Positions 1-10,122 are shown, numbered from the stretch's first letter. The stretch: 64,000 nucleotides of DNA from Streptomyces davaonensis JCM 4913 (GCF_000349325.1 NC_020504.1:1708053-1772052), one strand, 5' to 3'. Translations and numbers: made by a program. Notes: generated by a model from the letters alone, not told the origin.

Positions 1-1167
<1,167 letters not shown>

Positions 1168-1207
1168 CGCAAAGGCTCCTAAGAGGGGTTACGCGTCCAG
1201 AGAGGGC

Positions 1208-2236
1208 TTACGCGGTCCAGTCGAGGATGATCTTGCCGCCGCGGCCGCTCGCCGCGTCGTCGAAGGCCGTCTCGAAGTCGCGGTAGTCGTACCGGCCGGT
1301 GATCACGGGGGTGAGGTCGAGGCCGGCCTCCAGCAGGACGGACATGGCGTACCAGGTCTCGAACATCTCGCGGCCGTAGATGCCCTTGATGGTGATCATC
1401 GAGGTGACGATCCGGGCCCAGTCGACCGGAAACTCCTCGGCGGGCAGGCCGAGCATCGCGATGCGGCCGCCGTGCGTCATGTTGGCGATCATGTCGCGCA
1501 TGGCCTCGGGGCGGCCGGACATCTCCAGGCCGATGTCGAAGCCCTCGCGCAGGCCCAACTCCCGCTGCCCGTCGGCGATCTGCGTCTCGGCGACGTTCAG
1601 CGCCAGGCTCACGCCGATCTTGCGGGCCAGCTCCAGGCGCTCCTCGCTGACGTCGGTGATGACGACGTTGCGGGCGCCCGCGTGCCGGGCCACGGCGGCG
1701 GCCATCAGACCGATCGGGCCCGCGCCGGTGATCAGGACGTCCTCGCCGACCAGCGGGAAGGACAGCGCGGTGTGCACGGCGTTGCCGAACGGATCGAAGA
1801 TCGCGGCCACATCGAGGTCGACGGGGACCCGGTGCACCCAGACGTTGGACGCGGGCAGCGCGACGTACTCGGCGAACGCCCCGTCCCAGCCGACCCCGAG
1901 CCCGACCGTGGCCCGGCACAGGTGGCGGCGTCCGGCCAGGCAGTTGCGGCACTTGCCGCACACCAGATGGCCCTCGCCGCTGACCCGGTCGCCGGGCTTG
2001 ATGTCGCTGACGTCGCGGCCGGTCTCGACGACCTCGCCGACGAACTCGTGGCCGAGCACCAGCGGGGTGCTGATCGCCTGCTGCGCCCAGCCGTCCCAGG
2101 ACCGGATGTGCAGGTCGGTGCCGCAGATACCGGTGCGCAGCACCTTGATGAGGACGTCACCGGGCCCGATGGCGGGCTCGGGGACGTCCGCGAGCCAGAG
2201 TCCCGGCTCCGCCTTCTCCTTGACCAGCGCCTTCAC
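1208..2236 (-). CDS. tdh: L-threonine 3-dehydrogenase
   Basis: A zinc-dependent medium-chain dehydrogenase that oxidises L-threonine to 2-amino-3-oxobutanoate, handed on to Kbl encoded just downstream. The GTG start at 2236, reading VKALVKEK and preceded by GGGAGCC, gives 342 residues, the usual Tdh length; a longer in-frame opening would add 38 residues unlike the family. The catalytic zinc site is visible at C38 and H63-E64 (GHEFVGE), the structural zinc cysteines at C93, C96, C99 and C107, and the NAD-binding GAGPIG at 171-176. The stop is TAA. Tdh and kbl are probably one transcript started in the 186-base gap upstream. Confidence 0.96.
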   Translation of the reverse strand: MKALVKEKAEPGLWLADVPEPAIGPGDVLIKVLRTGICGTDLHIRSWDGWAQQAISTPLVLGHEFVGEVVETGRDVSDIKPGDRVSGEGHLVCGKCRNCLAGRRHLCRATVGLGVGWDGAFAEYVALPASNVWVHRVPVDLDVAAIFDPFGNAVHTALSFPLVGEDVLITGAGPIGLMAAAVARHAGARNVVITDVSEERLELARKIGVSLALNVAETQIADGQRELGLREGFDIGLEMSGRPEAMRDMIANMTHGGRIAMLGLPAEEFPVDWARIVTSMITIKGIYGREMFETWYAMSVLLEAGLDLTPVITGRYDYRDFETAFDDAASGRGGKIILDWTA

Positions 2237-2422
2237 GCGTACGGCTCCCGTGGGTCGGTTTCCCGGACGCGGGCATGCCGAAGAAGGCCCGGACCGGGAG
2301 AAAAGGTGGTGTCGACTGCAATCTGCCGTACCGTCGTGCCCCGGGTCCATCGAGGATTTCTTAACCGCAGCCCAAGCTCCGCTTCACGCCCTCATCGGCC
2401 CGCGTCGGCCGTCGTCGGCCCC

Positions 2423-2998
2423 TCAGGGCCCGAGCCCGTCGCTCTCCCACCGTTCGAGGCGTACGACGAGGTCGGCGGCGGCGGTTTTGATCGTCTCCAG
2501 ACCGATCCTGCCCCAGGGCCTGGGCGCCAAGTCGGCCACGCACACCGTGCCCAGCACCATCCCCGTGCTGTCGATCAGCGGCGCGCCCAGATAGGAGCGG
2601 ATGCCGAACTCGTCCACGACCGGGTTGCCCGCGAACCGCGGGTAGTCGAGGACGTCCTCCAGGACCAGCGCCTTGCGCCGGACCACCACATGGGGGCAGA
2701 ACCCGTGGTCGCGCGGCAGAATGCGGCCGACCTCCGGGCTGGTGCCGTCGCCCTTGCGGTAGGACCCGCTGGCCGGGCGGCGCAGGCCGGCGAAGAACTG
2801 CCGGTTCTCGTCGAGGAAGTTGACCATGGCGTACGGCGCCCCGGTGGCGTCGCCGAGACGGTCGGCGTAGGCGTCGAGGGCGGGGTCGGTTCGTTCGCCG
2901 AGTCCCAGCCGGCGCAGTCGGTGGGCTCGGGCGGGGGCCTCCTTGTCCTCCGGGGTGAGCAGCAGACGACCTGCCGGGCGGGGCGGGTCGTAGCTCAT
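2423..2998 (-). CDS. GAF-domain protein behind the conservon
   Basis: A 191-residue soluble protein. From about residue 25 to 185 it reads as one GAF domain: an N-terminal helix, then YAMVNFLDENRQFFAGL, a central block with HGFCPHVV, and the closing IRSYLGAPLIDSTGMVLGTVCVAD, which is typical of actinobacterial GAF sensors. It has no output domain or membrane segment. It lies 59 bases behind cvnD on the same strand, so it is probably the fifth gene of the conservon operon. The conserved cysteine in HGFCPHV is frequent in GAF proteins and need not bind a cofactor. The ligand is unknown. The start is set by MSYDPPRP at 2998; longer in-frame reading upstream overlaps cvnD. Confidence 0.85.
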   Translation of the reverse strand: MSYDPPRPAGRLLLTPEDKEAPARAHRLRRLGLGERTDPALDAYADRLGDATGAPYAMVNFLDENRQFFAGLRRPASGSYRKGDGTSPEVGRILPRDHGFCPHVVVRRKALVLEDVLDYPRFAGNPVVDEFGIRSYLGAPLIDSTGMVLGTVCVADLAPRPWGRIGLETIKTAAADLVVRLERWESDGLGP

Positions 2999-3057
2999 CG
3001 GCTCACTTCCTCGGTGTGGGCGTATGCCATGGGTGGGCTCCGTGGGGTGTGCGGGGA

Positions 3058-3675
3058 TCACATATGGGCGCCATAGCCGGTCGCGGGGGCCGGAGTATGG
3101 GCGATGAGGTGTTTGACGAGGGTCAGCAGGGTCTGGACGCCGGAACTGGAGATCCGGGCGTCGCAGCGCACGACGGGGATCCCCGGGTCGAGGTCGATGG
3201 CGGCGCGGACCTCCTCGGGGTCGTAGCGATAGGCGCCGTCGAATTCGTTGATCGCGAGGATGAAGCCGAGCCCGCGCTGTTCGAAGAAGTCGACCGCGGC
3301 GAAGCAGTCCTCCAGTCGGCGGGTGCCGGCGAGGATCACGGCGCCGAGGGCGCCCTCGCAGAGCTCGTCCCACATGAACCAGAACCGCTCCTGTCCGGGC
3401 GTGCCGAACAGGTACAGCACATGCTGGGGGTCGAGAGTGATCCGGCCGAAGTCCATCGCGACCGTCGTCTCGACCTTGTTCTCCACGCCGTCGAGGTTGT
3501 CGGTCGCGGCGCTGACCGTGGTGAGCAGCTCCTCGGTACTGAGCGGTGCGATCTCGCTGACGGCGCCGACGAAGGTGGTCTTGCCGACCCCGAACCCTCC
3601 CGCCACCAGGATCTTCAGCGCGGTGGGGAACGGGTCTGCGCCGCCGTCGTAGTCAGAGCTGTCGTCGTAGTCCAT
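3058..3675 (-). CDS. cvnD: Conservon GTPase-like protein CvnD
   Basis: A small Ras-like nucleotide-binding protein of the Streptomyces conservon, proposed in the literature to work with CvnA-C as a membrane-proximal complex resembling eukaryotic G-protein signalling. The 205 residues carry the P-loop GGFGVGKTT near residues 25-33, a G3-like FGTPGQERF and the divergent G4 NEFDG that is normal for CvnD. Its start overlaps the end of cvnC by 23 bases, so the two are translationally linked. It is last of the four canonical genes and is followed by the GAF gene. The conservon number cannot be assigned from sequence alone. Confidence 0.93.
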   Translation of the reverse strand: MDYDDSSDYDGGADPFPTALKILVAGGFGVGKTTFVGAVSEIAPLSTEELLTTVSAATDNLDGVENKVETTVAMDFGRITLDPQHVLYLFGTPGQERFWFMWDELCEGALGAVILAGTRRLEDCFAAVDFFEQRGLGFILAINEFDGAYRYDPEEVRAAIDLDPGIPVVRCDARISSSGVQTLLTLVKHLIAHTPAPATGYGAHM

Positions 3676-4024
3676 CGAGCACTGCCTCCAGAAGAGCCCG
3701 GTCAGTGGGGTTGTGGTGGAACTCGGGGGGCTTGGTGGTGAGCGCCCCGCAGTCGACCAGGTCCGACAGCAGCACCTTGGTGACCGCCGCCGGCAGCTTC
3801 AGTTGGGCCGCGACCTCCGCGACCGAGACGGGGGCGCGGCACAGGTCGAGCGCCTCCGTGTGTTCGGGGCCCAGATAGCCGAGGGGGGTCGCCCCCGTGG
3901 CCATCACCTGGGAGATGAGGTCGAGGGCGACGGTGGGCCGGGTCCGGCCGTTGCTGACCGTGAAAGGGCGCACCAGCCGTCCGGCCGCGTCGTCGAGCCA
4001 GGGCCCGTCGCCGGCCGCCGCCAC
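3653..4024 (-). CDS. cvnC: Conservon protein CvnC (DUF742)
   Basis: A 123-residue DUF742 protein with the characteristic start GPWLDDAAGRLVRPFTVSNGR, the core LDLISQVMATG and a winged-helix-like end with SVAEVAAQLKLP and VLLSDLVDCGALTT. The GTG at 4024, two bases after the cvnB stop, is the best start; GAGG sits about ten bases ahead. The reading frame stays open upstream, but that stretch overlaps cvnB and looks unlike DUF742. In this family the C-terminal part resembles a DNA-binding fold, yet no target is known. It is cotranscribed with cvnB (2-base gap) and cvnD (23-base overlap). Confidence 0.92.
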   Translation of the reverse strand: MAAAGDGPWLDDAAGRLVRPFTVSNGRTRPTVALDLISQVMATGATPLGYLGPEHTEALDLCRAPVSVAEVAAQLKLPAAVTKVLLSDLVDCGALTTKPPEFHHNPTDRALLEAVLDGLRRQL

Positions 4025-4026
4025 GC

Positions 4027-4461
4027 TCAAGGCCTCGACGCAGACGGTTCGACTGCGTGCTGGCGGGGCGCGGTCACCAGGTAGGGGCGGACGCTCTTGA
4101 CCAGCATCGCCATCTCGTAGCCGAGCACGGCCGCGTCGGCCTCGCGGCCGGCCAGCACCGCGAGACACGTGCCGGATCCGGCGGTGGTGACGAACAGCAG
4201 CGTGGAGTCGAGCTCGACGACGACCTGGCGGACCTCTCCGCCGTCGCCGAAGCGGACTCCGGCGCTGCGGCCGAGGGAGTAGAGGCCGGAGGCCAGGGCC
4301 GCCATGTGGTCGGCGCTGTCGGCATCGAGGCCGTGGACCGACTTGACCAGCCCGTCGCAGGAGAGCAGCACCGCACTGGTCGTGTGCGGTACGCGCTGCA
4401 CGAGGCCGCTCATCAGCCAGTCGAGATCGGATACATGGCCGGTCGGCGCTTCGCTCGCCAT
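4027..4461 (-). CDS. cvnB: Conservon protein CvnB (Roadblock/LC7)
   Basis: A Roadblock/LC7-fold protein that in other conservons interacts with CvnA and CvnD as a GTPase-regulating partner. The domain covers SDLDWLMSGLVQRVPHTTSA through TCLAVLAGREAD, and the tail is short and basic. Two starts compete. The ATG at 4461 (MASEAPTG, 144 residues) follows AAGGAG at a spacing of ten, and its length fits CvnB. The ATG at 4533 would overlap the cvnA stop as ATGA and add 24 low-complexity residues. I chose 4461 for its better ribosome site; the ATGA coupling keeps 4533 possible. Confidence 0.9.
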   Translation of the reverse strand: MASEAPTGHVSDLDWLMSGLVQRVPHTTSAVLLSCDGLVKSVHGLDADSADHMAALASGLYSLGRSAGVRFGDGGEVRQVVVELDSTLLFVTTAGSGTCLAVLAGREADAAVLGYEMAMLVKSVRPYLVTAPRQHAVEPSASRP

Positions 4462-4529
4462 GGGGGATCGACTCCTTGAGGTACGAAGGTCTGCGGGAGC
4501 GCTGGGCGTGGGGGTGAATGCGTGCGTGG

Positions 4530-6353
4530 TCATCCGGCTGGTGTGCTCCCGTCGTGCCGGTTGGTGTGCTCGGAGTGGGACAGGTGCGTGCGCGCGTCCG
4601 GTATCCGCGCCGGGGTCACGTCCGTCTCCAGGAACTCCGCGGTCAGGGCGTCGCCGCCCAGGTGGTCCAGTTGGTGCTCCGACTCCAGGGACTGCTGGGC
4701 CTCGGCGAGACCGATCCCCCGCTGGAAGGCGGCCATCAGTCCGGGGTCATGCCCGGCGAGGTGCTCCGGTTCCGGGCGGGGGGCGGGGCCGTCGCGCAGT
4801 TGCGGGGCGATGTGTTCCTGGGCGCGACGGCGGGGCAGCTGGGGCTTGCCCATGGTGCCGCGGACGGCGCCGGTGCGCGGGGTGGGCGGCGCGACGGTGT
4901 GCTCGGCGACGATCGCCCGGTCCTGGGCCCGGATGCCGGGCACGGCCTCCGCGATGGTGGGCCGCTCCTCGTGGGAGCCGCGCACGGGCAGCGGCACGGC
5001 GCCGTTCACCATCGGCGCCCCGGCCCGCTGCCCGGACCGCTGCGGCGCCGCCTGGGCGGCGGGCCGAGCGTGCGCCTGCGGCTGCGCCTGCACCGCCTGC
5101 CGCGCTGTGTCGGTCCCGGCGCCGTCCGCCGTCGCGGGGCCGCCTGCGTCGGTGCCGAGCAGGCCCTGCGGTACGACGAGGACGGCCTGGACCCCGCCGT
5201 AGATGTTGGTCTGGAGCCGGACGTTGATGCCGTGCCGCTTGGCGAGCTGGGAGACCACGAACAGGCCGATGCGGCCGTCGGCCAGCAGCCGGGCCACGTT
5301 GACCTGGTCGGGGTCGGCGAGCAGGGCGTTCATCCGCTCCTGTTCGCCGACGGGCATGCCGAGTCCGCGGTCCTCGACCTCGACCGCGAGCCCCGCGGTG
5401 ACGAGGTTGGCGCGCAGCAGCACCTGGGTGTGCGGGGCGGAGAACACGGTGGCGTTCTCGACGAGTTCGGCGAGCAGATGGATGACGTCGGCGACGGCGT
5501 GTCCACGCAGGGTGCCGTCGATGGGCGGGACGAGCTTGACCCGGGAGTACTGCTCGACCTCGGCGATGGCGGAGCGCAGCACCTCGGTCATGTCGACCGG
5601 GTTGCTCCACTGCCGACGGGAGACGGCACCGCCGAGGACGGCGAGGTTCTCGGCGTGGCGGCGGATCCGGGTGGCCAGGTGGTCCACATGGAAGAGGCCC
5701 TTGAGCAGGTCGGGGTCCTCGATCTCGTTCTCCAGCTCGTCGAGGATCGAGATCTCCCGGTGCACCAGCGACTGAAGGCGCCGGGCGAGGTTGACGAAGA
5801 CCTCCAGCTTCTGTTCGCTGCCGGCCTGGCTGGACAGCTGTGCGGCCTGGACGACGGCGGTGACGGCCCCGTCGTGGGCGCGGGACAGGTCGGCGGCGAG
5901 CAGTTCGAAGTCGTCGGCGTCCTCGGGCGGGCCGCTGCGCGGTTTGCGCCGGGGCGGGCTGTCGCCGCGGCGCAGCGCTTCGACCAGGGCGCGCAGATCG
6001 GCCTCGCCGCGGGCGCTGCTGCGGCGCAGGGCGCCGATGCGCTCGCGGACCGAGCGGGCGGTGCGGTCGGCGACCACGGCGGCGATCACGATGCCCGAGA
6101 GGGCCACCGCGACCGCTCCGGCGAGCATGCCCCACAGGGTGAGGCTGGGCCGGGCGCCGGTGGTGCGGACGGTGAACAGCACGGCCGCGCAGCCGGCCAG
6201 GGCCACCGCGACCGGGGGGAGTACGGCGAGCCGGAGGAGCTGCGGCCGTATGTGCGTCTCGGGCAGCGCGGGGGCGGGGCGGGCGACCGGCCGTCCGTGC
6301 CGCCCGCCCTCACGGCGGTCTGCGCGTGCGGCCGGTGCGCGGAGGTGAGACAT
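4530..6353 (-). CDS. cvnA: Conservon sensor histidine-kinase-like protein CvnA
   Basis: A 607-residue membrane sensor that heads the conservon operon. After a basic N-terminus there are two membrane segments (about 37-61 and 73-95), a coiled region, then an ATP-binding kinase domain with the N box ELVENA at 296-301 and G1 box DRGLGM at 328-333. The sequence RIRRHAENL places H233 where a phosphoacceptor could lie. The C-terminal 200 residues are Pro/Ala/Gln-rich and likely disordered, as usual for CvnA. There is almost no extracellular loop, so any signal is probably sensed in the membrane or by partners. The ATG at 6353 follows GAGGACACC; an ATG 39 bases upstream lacks a good ribosome site. 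Confidence 0.92.
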   Translation of the reverse strand: MSHLRAPAARADRREGGRHGRPVARPAPALPETHIRPQLLRLAVLPPVAVALAGCAAVLFTVRTTGARPSLTLWGMLAGAVAVALSGIVIAAVVADRTARSVRERIGALRRSSARGEADLRALVEALRRGDSPPRRKPRSGPPEDADDFELLAADLSRAHDGAVTAVVQAAQLSSQAGSEQKLEVFVNLARRLQSLVHREISILDELENEIEDPDLLKGLFHVDHLATRIRRHAENLAVLGGAVSRRQWSNPVDMTEVLRSAIAEVEQYSRVKLVPPIDGTLRGHAVADVIHLLAELVENATVFSAPHTQVLLRANLVTAGLAVEVEDRGLGMPVGEQERMNALLADPDQVNVARLLADGRIGLFVVSQLAKRHGINVRLQTNIYGGVQAVLVVPQGLLGTDAGGPATADGAGTDTARQAVQAQPQAHARPAAQAAPQRSGQRAGAPMVNGAVPLPVRGSHEERPTIAEAVPGIRAQDRAIVAEHTVAPPTPRTGAVRGTMGKPQLPRRRAQEHIAPQLRDGPAPRPEPEHLAGHDPGLMAAFQRGIGLAEAQQSLESEHQLDHLGGDALTAEFLETDVTPARIPDARTHLSHSEHTNRHDGSTPAG

Positions 6354-6802
6354 CGGTGTCCTCGTACTGTGTCCGTCGGGCGTGGTCCACACGACGCCCG
6401 GCTCTGTCTGAGCGTCGGGCGTGCGCCATCGCGGTGTCGGTCGAGAGAGCAGAAAAAACGGCCCTGCGTCGCCCGACGGACACTGACAGTAGTCGCCAAG
6501 GCATCATGTGCGGCGGGCAGTTGACAAACTCGTACGCGGAGCATCGCGCTCTGGTATGAGGGCTCGTACGGGAGATCGACCTCCACCGTCGAACCTCGCA
6601 CCGGAACGACAACACATCGATCACACCAGGTCTGAAGCGGTCATACGCGAACGGCGAGGGGTAGAGAGCCTCTCGCTCCCTGCCCCTCGCCGTTCAACTT
6701 TTTCTCCGACCGCGGTCAACTCGCCGCCGCCGCATTCACCCTCCCGAGGGTTCTGGCCCGACCGTCACCCGCCGTGTCGCCCCCTCGTCTGCCGTCCGGC
6801 TG
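6354..6802 (-). promoter_or_regulatory. Upstream region of the conservon operon (449 bases without a gene)
   Basis: The gap between cvnA and the membrane-protein gene behind it. It is noticeably less GC-rich than its neighbours, as expected of a promoter region, and holds a strong stem-loop at 6650-6694 (listed separately). I see no convincing coding region on either strand; the open frames crossing it are fragments. The conservon promoter most likely lies between 6360 and 6640. Confidence 0.5.
6650..6694 (-). terminator. Stem-loop terminator
   Basis: Twelve-base perfect arms (AACGGCGAGGGG at 6650-6661, complement at 6683-6694) enclose a 21-base loop that can itself fold. It lies 109 bases past the stop of the minus-strand membrane protein and before the conservon promoter region. 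On the plus strand it is followed by a run of five T. Confidence 0.7.
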
Positions 6803-7387
6803 TCAGCTGAAGATGTCCAGGAGGTCCAGCCAGGAGCCCGGGTCTTCGGCGGGGCGCGGCCGCATCGGGCGCGGCTCCGGGTAGGTCTCCGCCGCGGCCC
6901 TCGCGCGGACGATGTCGGGCCCGCCGCACGCCTCGATCGCGAAGGCGCCGAAGACCTTGGCGAACGCGGCCGGGTCGCGGAACTCCACGCCGAACGCCCG
7001 GCCGTCCGTCAGTGGCACCCACACCACCCGGTCGACCCGTAGCCATTCCCCCACCGGCTGGTCGTCCGCGGTCGACCGTCCCTCCAGCCAGAGCCGCGCC
7101 ACGTGCAGGAGGTTCACCTTCTCCATCGGCAACCGCTTGCGCCGCACCCGCAGTTCACGCGTCGTCAGCGCGACGCGCTGGTCCTTCTTCTCGTACCAGA
7201 CGATGCCGACCCCGAACGGCACCCACAGGATGATCCCGATCAGCGGCCAGACCAGAGCGTCGCCCCACGACCGAAGCAGCCCGTCCAGCAGATACAGGAC
7301 CCCGAAGACCACGACCCACTTCGCCGTCATCCGCCAGAACCCGGTGCCCTGCCGGTACAGGACCCGTCGCTTCCCCGTCATCGTCAT
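6803..7387 (-). CDS. Hypothetical membrane protein
   Basis: A 194-residue protein of unknown function. After a short basic start there are two close membrane segments (about residues 22-41 and 45-63, with VVFGVLYLLDGLL and LVWPLIGIILWVPFGVGIVWY), then a cytoplasmic-looking domain with LTTRELRVRRKRLP and VEFRDPAAFAKVFGAFAIEACG. That tail resembles the membrane-anchored PH-like proteins common in actinobacteria, but I cannot name the family. Possible starts are GTG 7393, ATG 7387 and ATG 7381. No ribosome site is visible, but TAGCGT sits just ahead, so leaderless translation is plausible. It stands alone, ended by the stem-loop at 6650-6694. Confidence 0.75.
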   Translation of the reverse strand: MTMTGKRRVLYRQGTGFWRMTAKWVVVFGVLYLLDGLLRSWGDALVWPLIGIILWVPFGVGIVWYEKKDQRVALTTRELRVRRKRLPMEKVNLLHVARLWLEGRSTADDQPVGEWLRVDRVVWVPLTDGRAFGVEFRDPAAFAKVFGAFAIEACGGPDIVRARAAAETYPEPRPMRPRPAEDPGSWLDLLDIFS

Positions 7388-7467
7388 GCCCACACGCTAT
7401 CCGCCACCCCGCGGCGCCCCGTGGGCGGATCAGTCGCCGGTCCCCGTTCGCAGGCCCTCGCCCGCCG

Positions 7468-8661
7468 TCACCGATCACCCGCAAGGTCGAGATCGGGCTT
7501 CGGGGTCTCGTCGGGAACCTGCGTCGACCGGGGCCGCCGCCACGGGTGAGGGATCGGCAGGGACGCCACCCGCCACCAGGGCTGTACGGGGAGCAGTCCG
7601 CCGGGTTCGAAGGGCTCGCCGGGCCGGGGCAGGGCGGCGGCCTGGCCGACCTCGTCGGCGGCGTCCCTGGTCCACTCCCCCGGTTCCGCCCACGCGTGCG
7701 TGGCGAGGTTGAAGGTCGCCCAGTGGATCGGGAGCAGCACGCCGTGCGGCTGTCCGCCCTGGAGGTCGAGGTGGGCGCGCATGCCCTCCTCGGGCGTCAT
7801 GTGGATGTCCGGCCAGAAGTCGCTGTACGCGCCGATCTGGATCATCGTGGTGTCGAACGGGCCGTACGCGGCGCCGATGTCCTTGAAGCCCTCGAAATAG
7901 CCGGTGTCGCCGCTGTGGAAGATCCGGTGCTCGGAACCGGCGACGGACCAGGAGGCCCACAGCGTGTGCTGGGTGTTGCGCAGACCGCGACCGCAGAAGT
8001 GCCGGGCCGGGGTGGCGGTCAGGGTGAGTCCGCCGATCTTGGTCGACTCGTGCCAGTCCAGCTCACGCAGCCGGTCGGCGGAGACGCCCCAGTGCTCCAG
8101 GTGGGCGCCGACGCCGAGCGGCACCGCGAACACCGTGTCCGTCCCGGCCAGCGCCTTGATCGAGGGAAGGTCCAGATGGTCGTAGTGGTCGTGCGAGATC
8201 ACCACGACGTCGACCGGGCCGAGTGCGGCCAGCGGCAGCGGCACCGGGTGGAGCCGCTTGGGCCCGGCGAAGGAGAACGGGGAGCAGCGCTCGCCCCAGA
8301 CGGGGTCGAAGAGCACCCGGTGCCCGTCGATCTCGGCGAGCACGCTGGAGTGGCCCATCCAGGTGATCCGCAGGCCGGTGGCGGGCGGATGCGCCAGGTC
8401 GGCGAGGGTGGTGGCGTGCACGGGCACCGTGCCCTTGGGGGATCTGCGCGGCCGCTCGTCCTTGGCGAAGAAGACCTTCGCGAACTCCAGCATCGAACCG
8501 GAGGGCCTGGTCCGCGCCACGCCCCCGGGGTTCTGGAAGACGCCGTCCTTGAAATGGGGCGATCTGCGGATGCGCTCCATACGCTCGCCCGTCGGCTCCG
8601 CGCCGAAGGCCGCCGGCTCCAGCGCGCGGAGCACGGAGCTCAGGGAACGGAAACCGGTCAC
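7468..8661 (-). CDS. Metallo-beta-lactamase-fold hydrolase, NAPE-PLD/UlaG-like
   Basis: A 397-residue hydrolase with the metal motif HDHYDHL (H157, H159, D161, H162) and downstream metal ligands in ATPARHFCGRG, FHSGDTGYF and PIHWATFNL. This combination, with WMGHSSVLAEIDGHRVLFDPV ahead of it, is that of the family that includes N-acyl-phosphatidylethanolamine phospholipase D and UlaG. In bacteria the substrate is usually unknown. There is no signal peptide. The C-terminal 30 residues are Pro-rich and uninformative. The gene is convergent with nothing and divergent from the dehydrogenase at 8812, sharing a 150-base region that holds a palindromic operator. Confidence 0.88.
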   Translation of the reverse strand: MTGFRSLSSVLRALEPAAFGAEPTGERMERIRRSPHFKDGVFQNPGGVARTRPSGSMLEFAKVFFAKDERPRRSPKGTVPVHATTLADLAHPPATGLRITWMGHSSVLAEIDGHRVLFDPVWGERCSPFSFAGPKRLHPVPLPLAALGPVDVVVISHDHYDHLDLPSIKALAGTDTVFAVPLGVGAHLEHWGVSADRLRELDWHESTKIGGLTLTATPARHFCGRGLRNTQHTLWASWSVAGSEHRIFHSGDTGYFEGFKDIGAAYGPFDTTMIQIGAYSDFWPDIHMTPEEGMRAHLDLQGGQPHGVLLPIHWATFNLATHAWAEPGEWTRDAADEVGQAAALPRPGEPFEPGGLLPVQPWWRVASLPIPHPWRRPRSTQVPDETPKPDLDLAGDR

Positions 8662-8782
8662 GGTACCTCCAGGTGGAGTCGTCGAGACATCCCATTATGG
8701 TCGGCCCCTCCGACAACGACCGCCGCCCGTTCCCCGCTGATGATCCGTTCAGCACATTGACAGTGCGGACACCGGCTCAAGA

Positions 8783-8802
8783 TACTGAATGACGATTCAG
8801 TA
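8783..8802 (+). promoter_or_regulatory. Palindromic operator, probably for the TetR regulator at 10123
   Basis: TACTGAATGACGATTCAGTA is a perfect inverted repeat with 8-base arms around GACG. It lies directly ahead of the AAGGAG ribosome site and the ATG at 8812, so a bound repressor would block the dehydrogenase transcript. The size and symmetry fit a TetR-family dimer; the only TetR gene nearby is the next gene downstream. Confidence 0.7.
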
Positions 8803-8811
8803 AGGAGACTT

Positions 8812-9990
8812 ATGACCGTCCCACTCCTCTCGCTCACCTGGACCGACGACATCACCGGTCACCAGGGCTTTCTCGTGATCGACCGGCTGGTGCGCGGGGT
8901 GTGCAGCGGCGGTCTGCGGATGCGCGAGGGCTGCACCCTCGACGAGGTCACCGGCCTCGCCCGGGGCATGTCCATGAAGGAAGCGCTGCACTACGACCCA
9001 CAGGGCCGCTACATCCCCCTCGGCGGTGCCAAGGGCGGCATCGACTGCGATCCGCGCGATCCGGCGGCGTACGGCCTGCTCGTGCGCTACCTCCGGGCGG
9101 TACGGCCCTACATCGAGAGCTTCTGGACCACGGGCGAGGACCTGGGGCTGAGCCAGGATCTGGTGGACCGGGCGGCGGCCGAGGCGGGTCTGGTGTCGTC
9201 GATCCAGGCGGTGTATCCGCTGCTCGACGACGAGCCCGCGGCCCGGCGGCGGCTGGCCGACGCCTTCGCCGTGGAGGTGGACGGCATCGGGCTCGACGAG
9301 CTGGCCGGCGGCTGCGGGGTGGCGGAGGCGGCGCTCACGGCCCTGGACCGGGCCGGGGTGCCTCACGCGGGCACGCGCGTGGCCGTGCAGGGGCTCGGCA
9401 CCATGGGCGGGGCGACGGCCCGCTTCCTCGCCCGCGCGGGGCTGACGGTGGTGGCCGTCGCCGACCTCAAGGGGACCATCGCCAACCCGGCGGGCCTGGA
9501 CGTCGAGGCCCTGCTCGCCGCGCGCGACGCGTACGGCACCGTCGACCGCGGCGCGCTGCGCTCCGCCGACCGGGAGCTCCCCGGGGACGCCTGGCTGTCG
9601 GCGGACGCGGAGGTGCTGGTGCCCGCGGCCGTGTCGTACGCCGTCGACAGCGTGAACCAGGAGCGGATCACCGCCCGGTGGATCGTCGAGGCCGCCAACA
9701 TGCCGGTGCTCCCCGAGGCCGAGGCGCTGCTGGCCGCGCGGGGCGTCACCGTGCTGCCCGACGTCGTGGTCAACTCCGGTACGAACGCCTGGTGGTGGTG
9801 GACCCTCTTCGGCGACATCGGCCCCGACCCGGCGGAAGCCTTCGCCCACATCCGCCACGCCATGCGCACCCTGACCGAGCAGATGCTCACCCGCGCGGAG
9901 AGCGACGGCACGACTCCCCGCGCGGCAGCCCACGCCATCGCGGCGGACCGGCATCCGGTGATCGTGGAACGGTACGGGCAGTACCGGTGA
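8812..9990 (+). CDS. Glu/Leu/Phe/Val-family amino acid dehydrogenase
   Basis: A 392-residue NAD(P)-dependent oxidative deaminase or a related enzyme. The N-terminal domain has GGLRMREG and the catalytic-lysine loop PLGGAKGGIDCDP (K74). The C-terminal domain has the dinucleotide loop GLGTMG at 194-199, followed by VVAVADLKGTI and the EAANMPV-to-VVNSGTNAWWWW region. The length is near that of leucine/phenylalanine dehydrogenases, shorter than hexameric glutamate dehydrogenases. The substrate cannot be told from sequence. It starts with ATG after AAGGAG. The palindrome just upstream and the TetR gene 132 bases behind point to local repression. Confidence 0.87.
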   Translation: MTVPLLSLTWTDDITGHQGFLVIDRLVRGVCSGGLRMREGCTLDEVTGLARGMSMKEALHYDPQGRYIPLGGAKGGIDCDPRDPAAYGLLVRYLRAVRPYIESFWTTGEDLGLSQDLVDRAAAEAGLVSSIQAVYPLLDDEPAARRRLADAFAVEVDGIGLDELAGGCGVAEAALTALDRAGVPHAGTRVAVQGLGTMGGATARFLARAGLTVVAVADLKGTIANPAGLDVEALLAARDAYGTVDRGALRSADRELPGDAWLSADAEVLVPAAVSYAVDSVNQERITARWIVEAANMPVLPEAEALLAARGVTVLPDVVVNSGTNAWWWWTLFGDIGPDPAEAFAHIRHAMRTLTEQMLTRAESDGTTPRAAAHAIAADRHPVIVERYGQYR

Positions 9991-10109
9991 GCGCGAGCCG
10001 ATGGGCCGGGGGCGTCCGAGGTGAACGGCTGCGCACCGGCCCGCGCGGCGCGCCTGGTTGAGCCCTTCACCACCCCGGGGTGGACCCCGGTGCCCCGGTC
10101 ACCAGGGTT

Positions 10110-10115
10110 TAGGGT
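10110..10115 (+). promoter_or_regulatory. Candidate -10 box for a leaderless tetR transcript
   Basis: TAGGGT lies seven bases before the GTG start at 10123, the spacing expected if transcription starts at or next to the start codon. The context TAGGGTGAGC is repeated ahead of galE (35447). Confidence 0.45.
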
Positions 10116-10122
10116 GAGCGCC

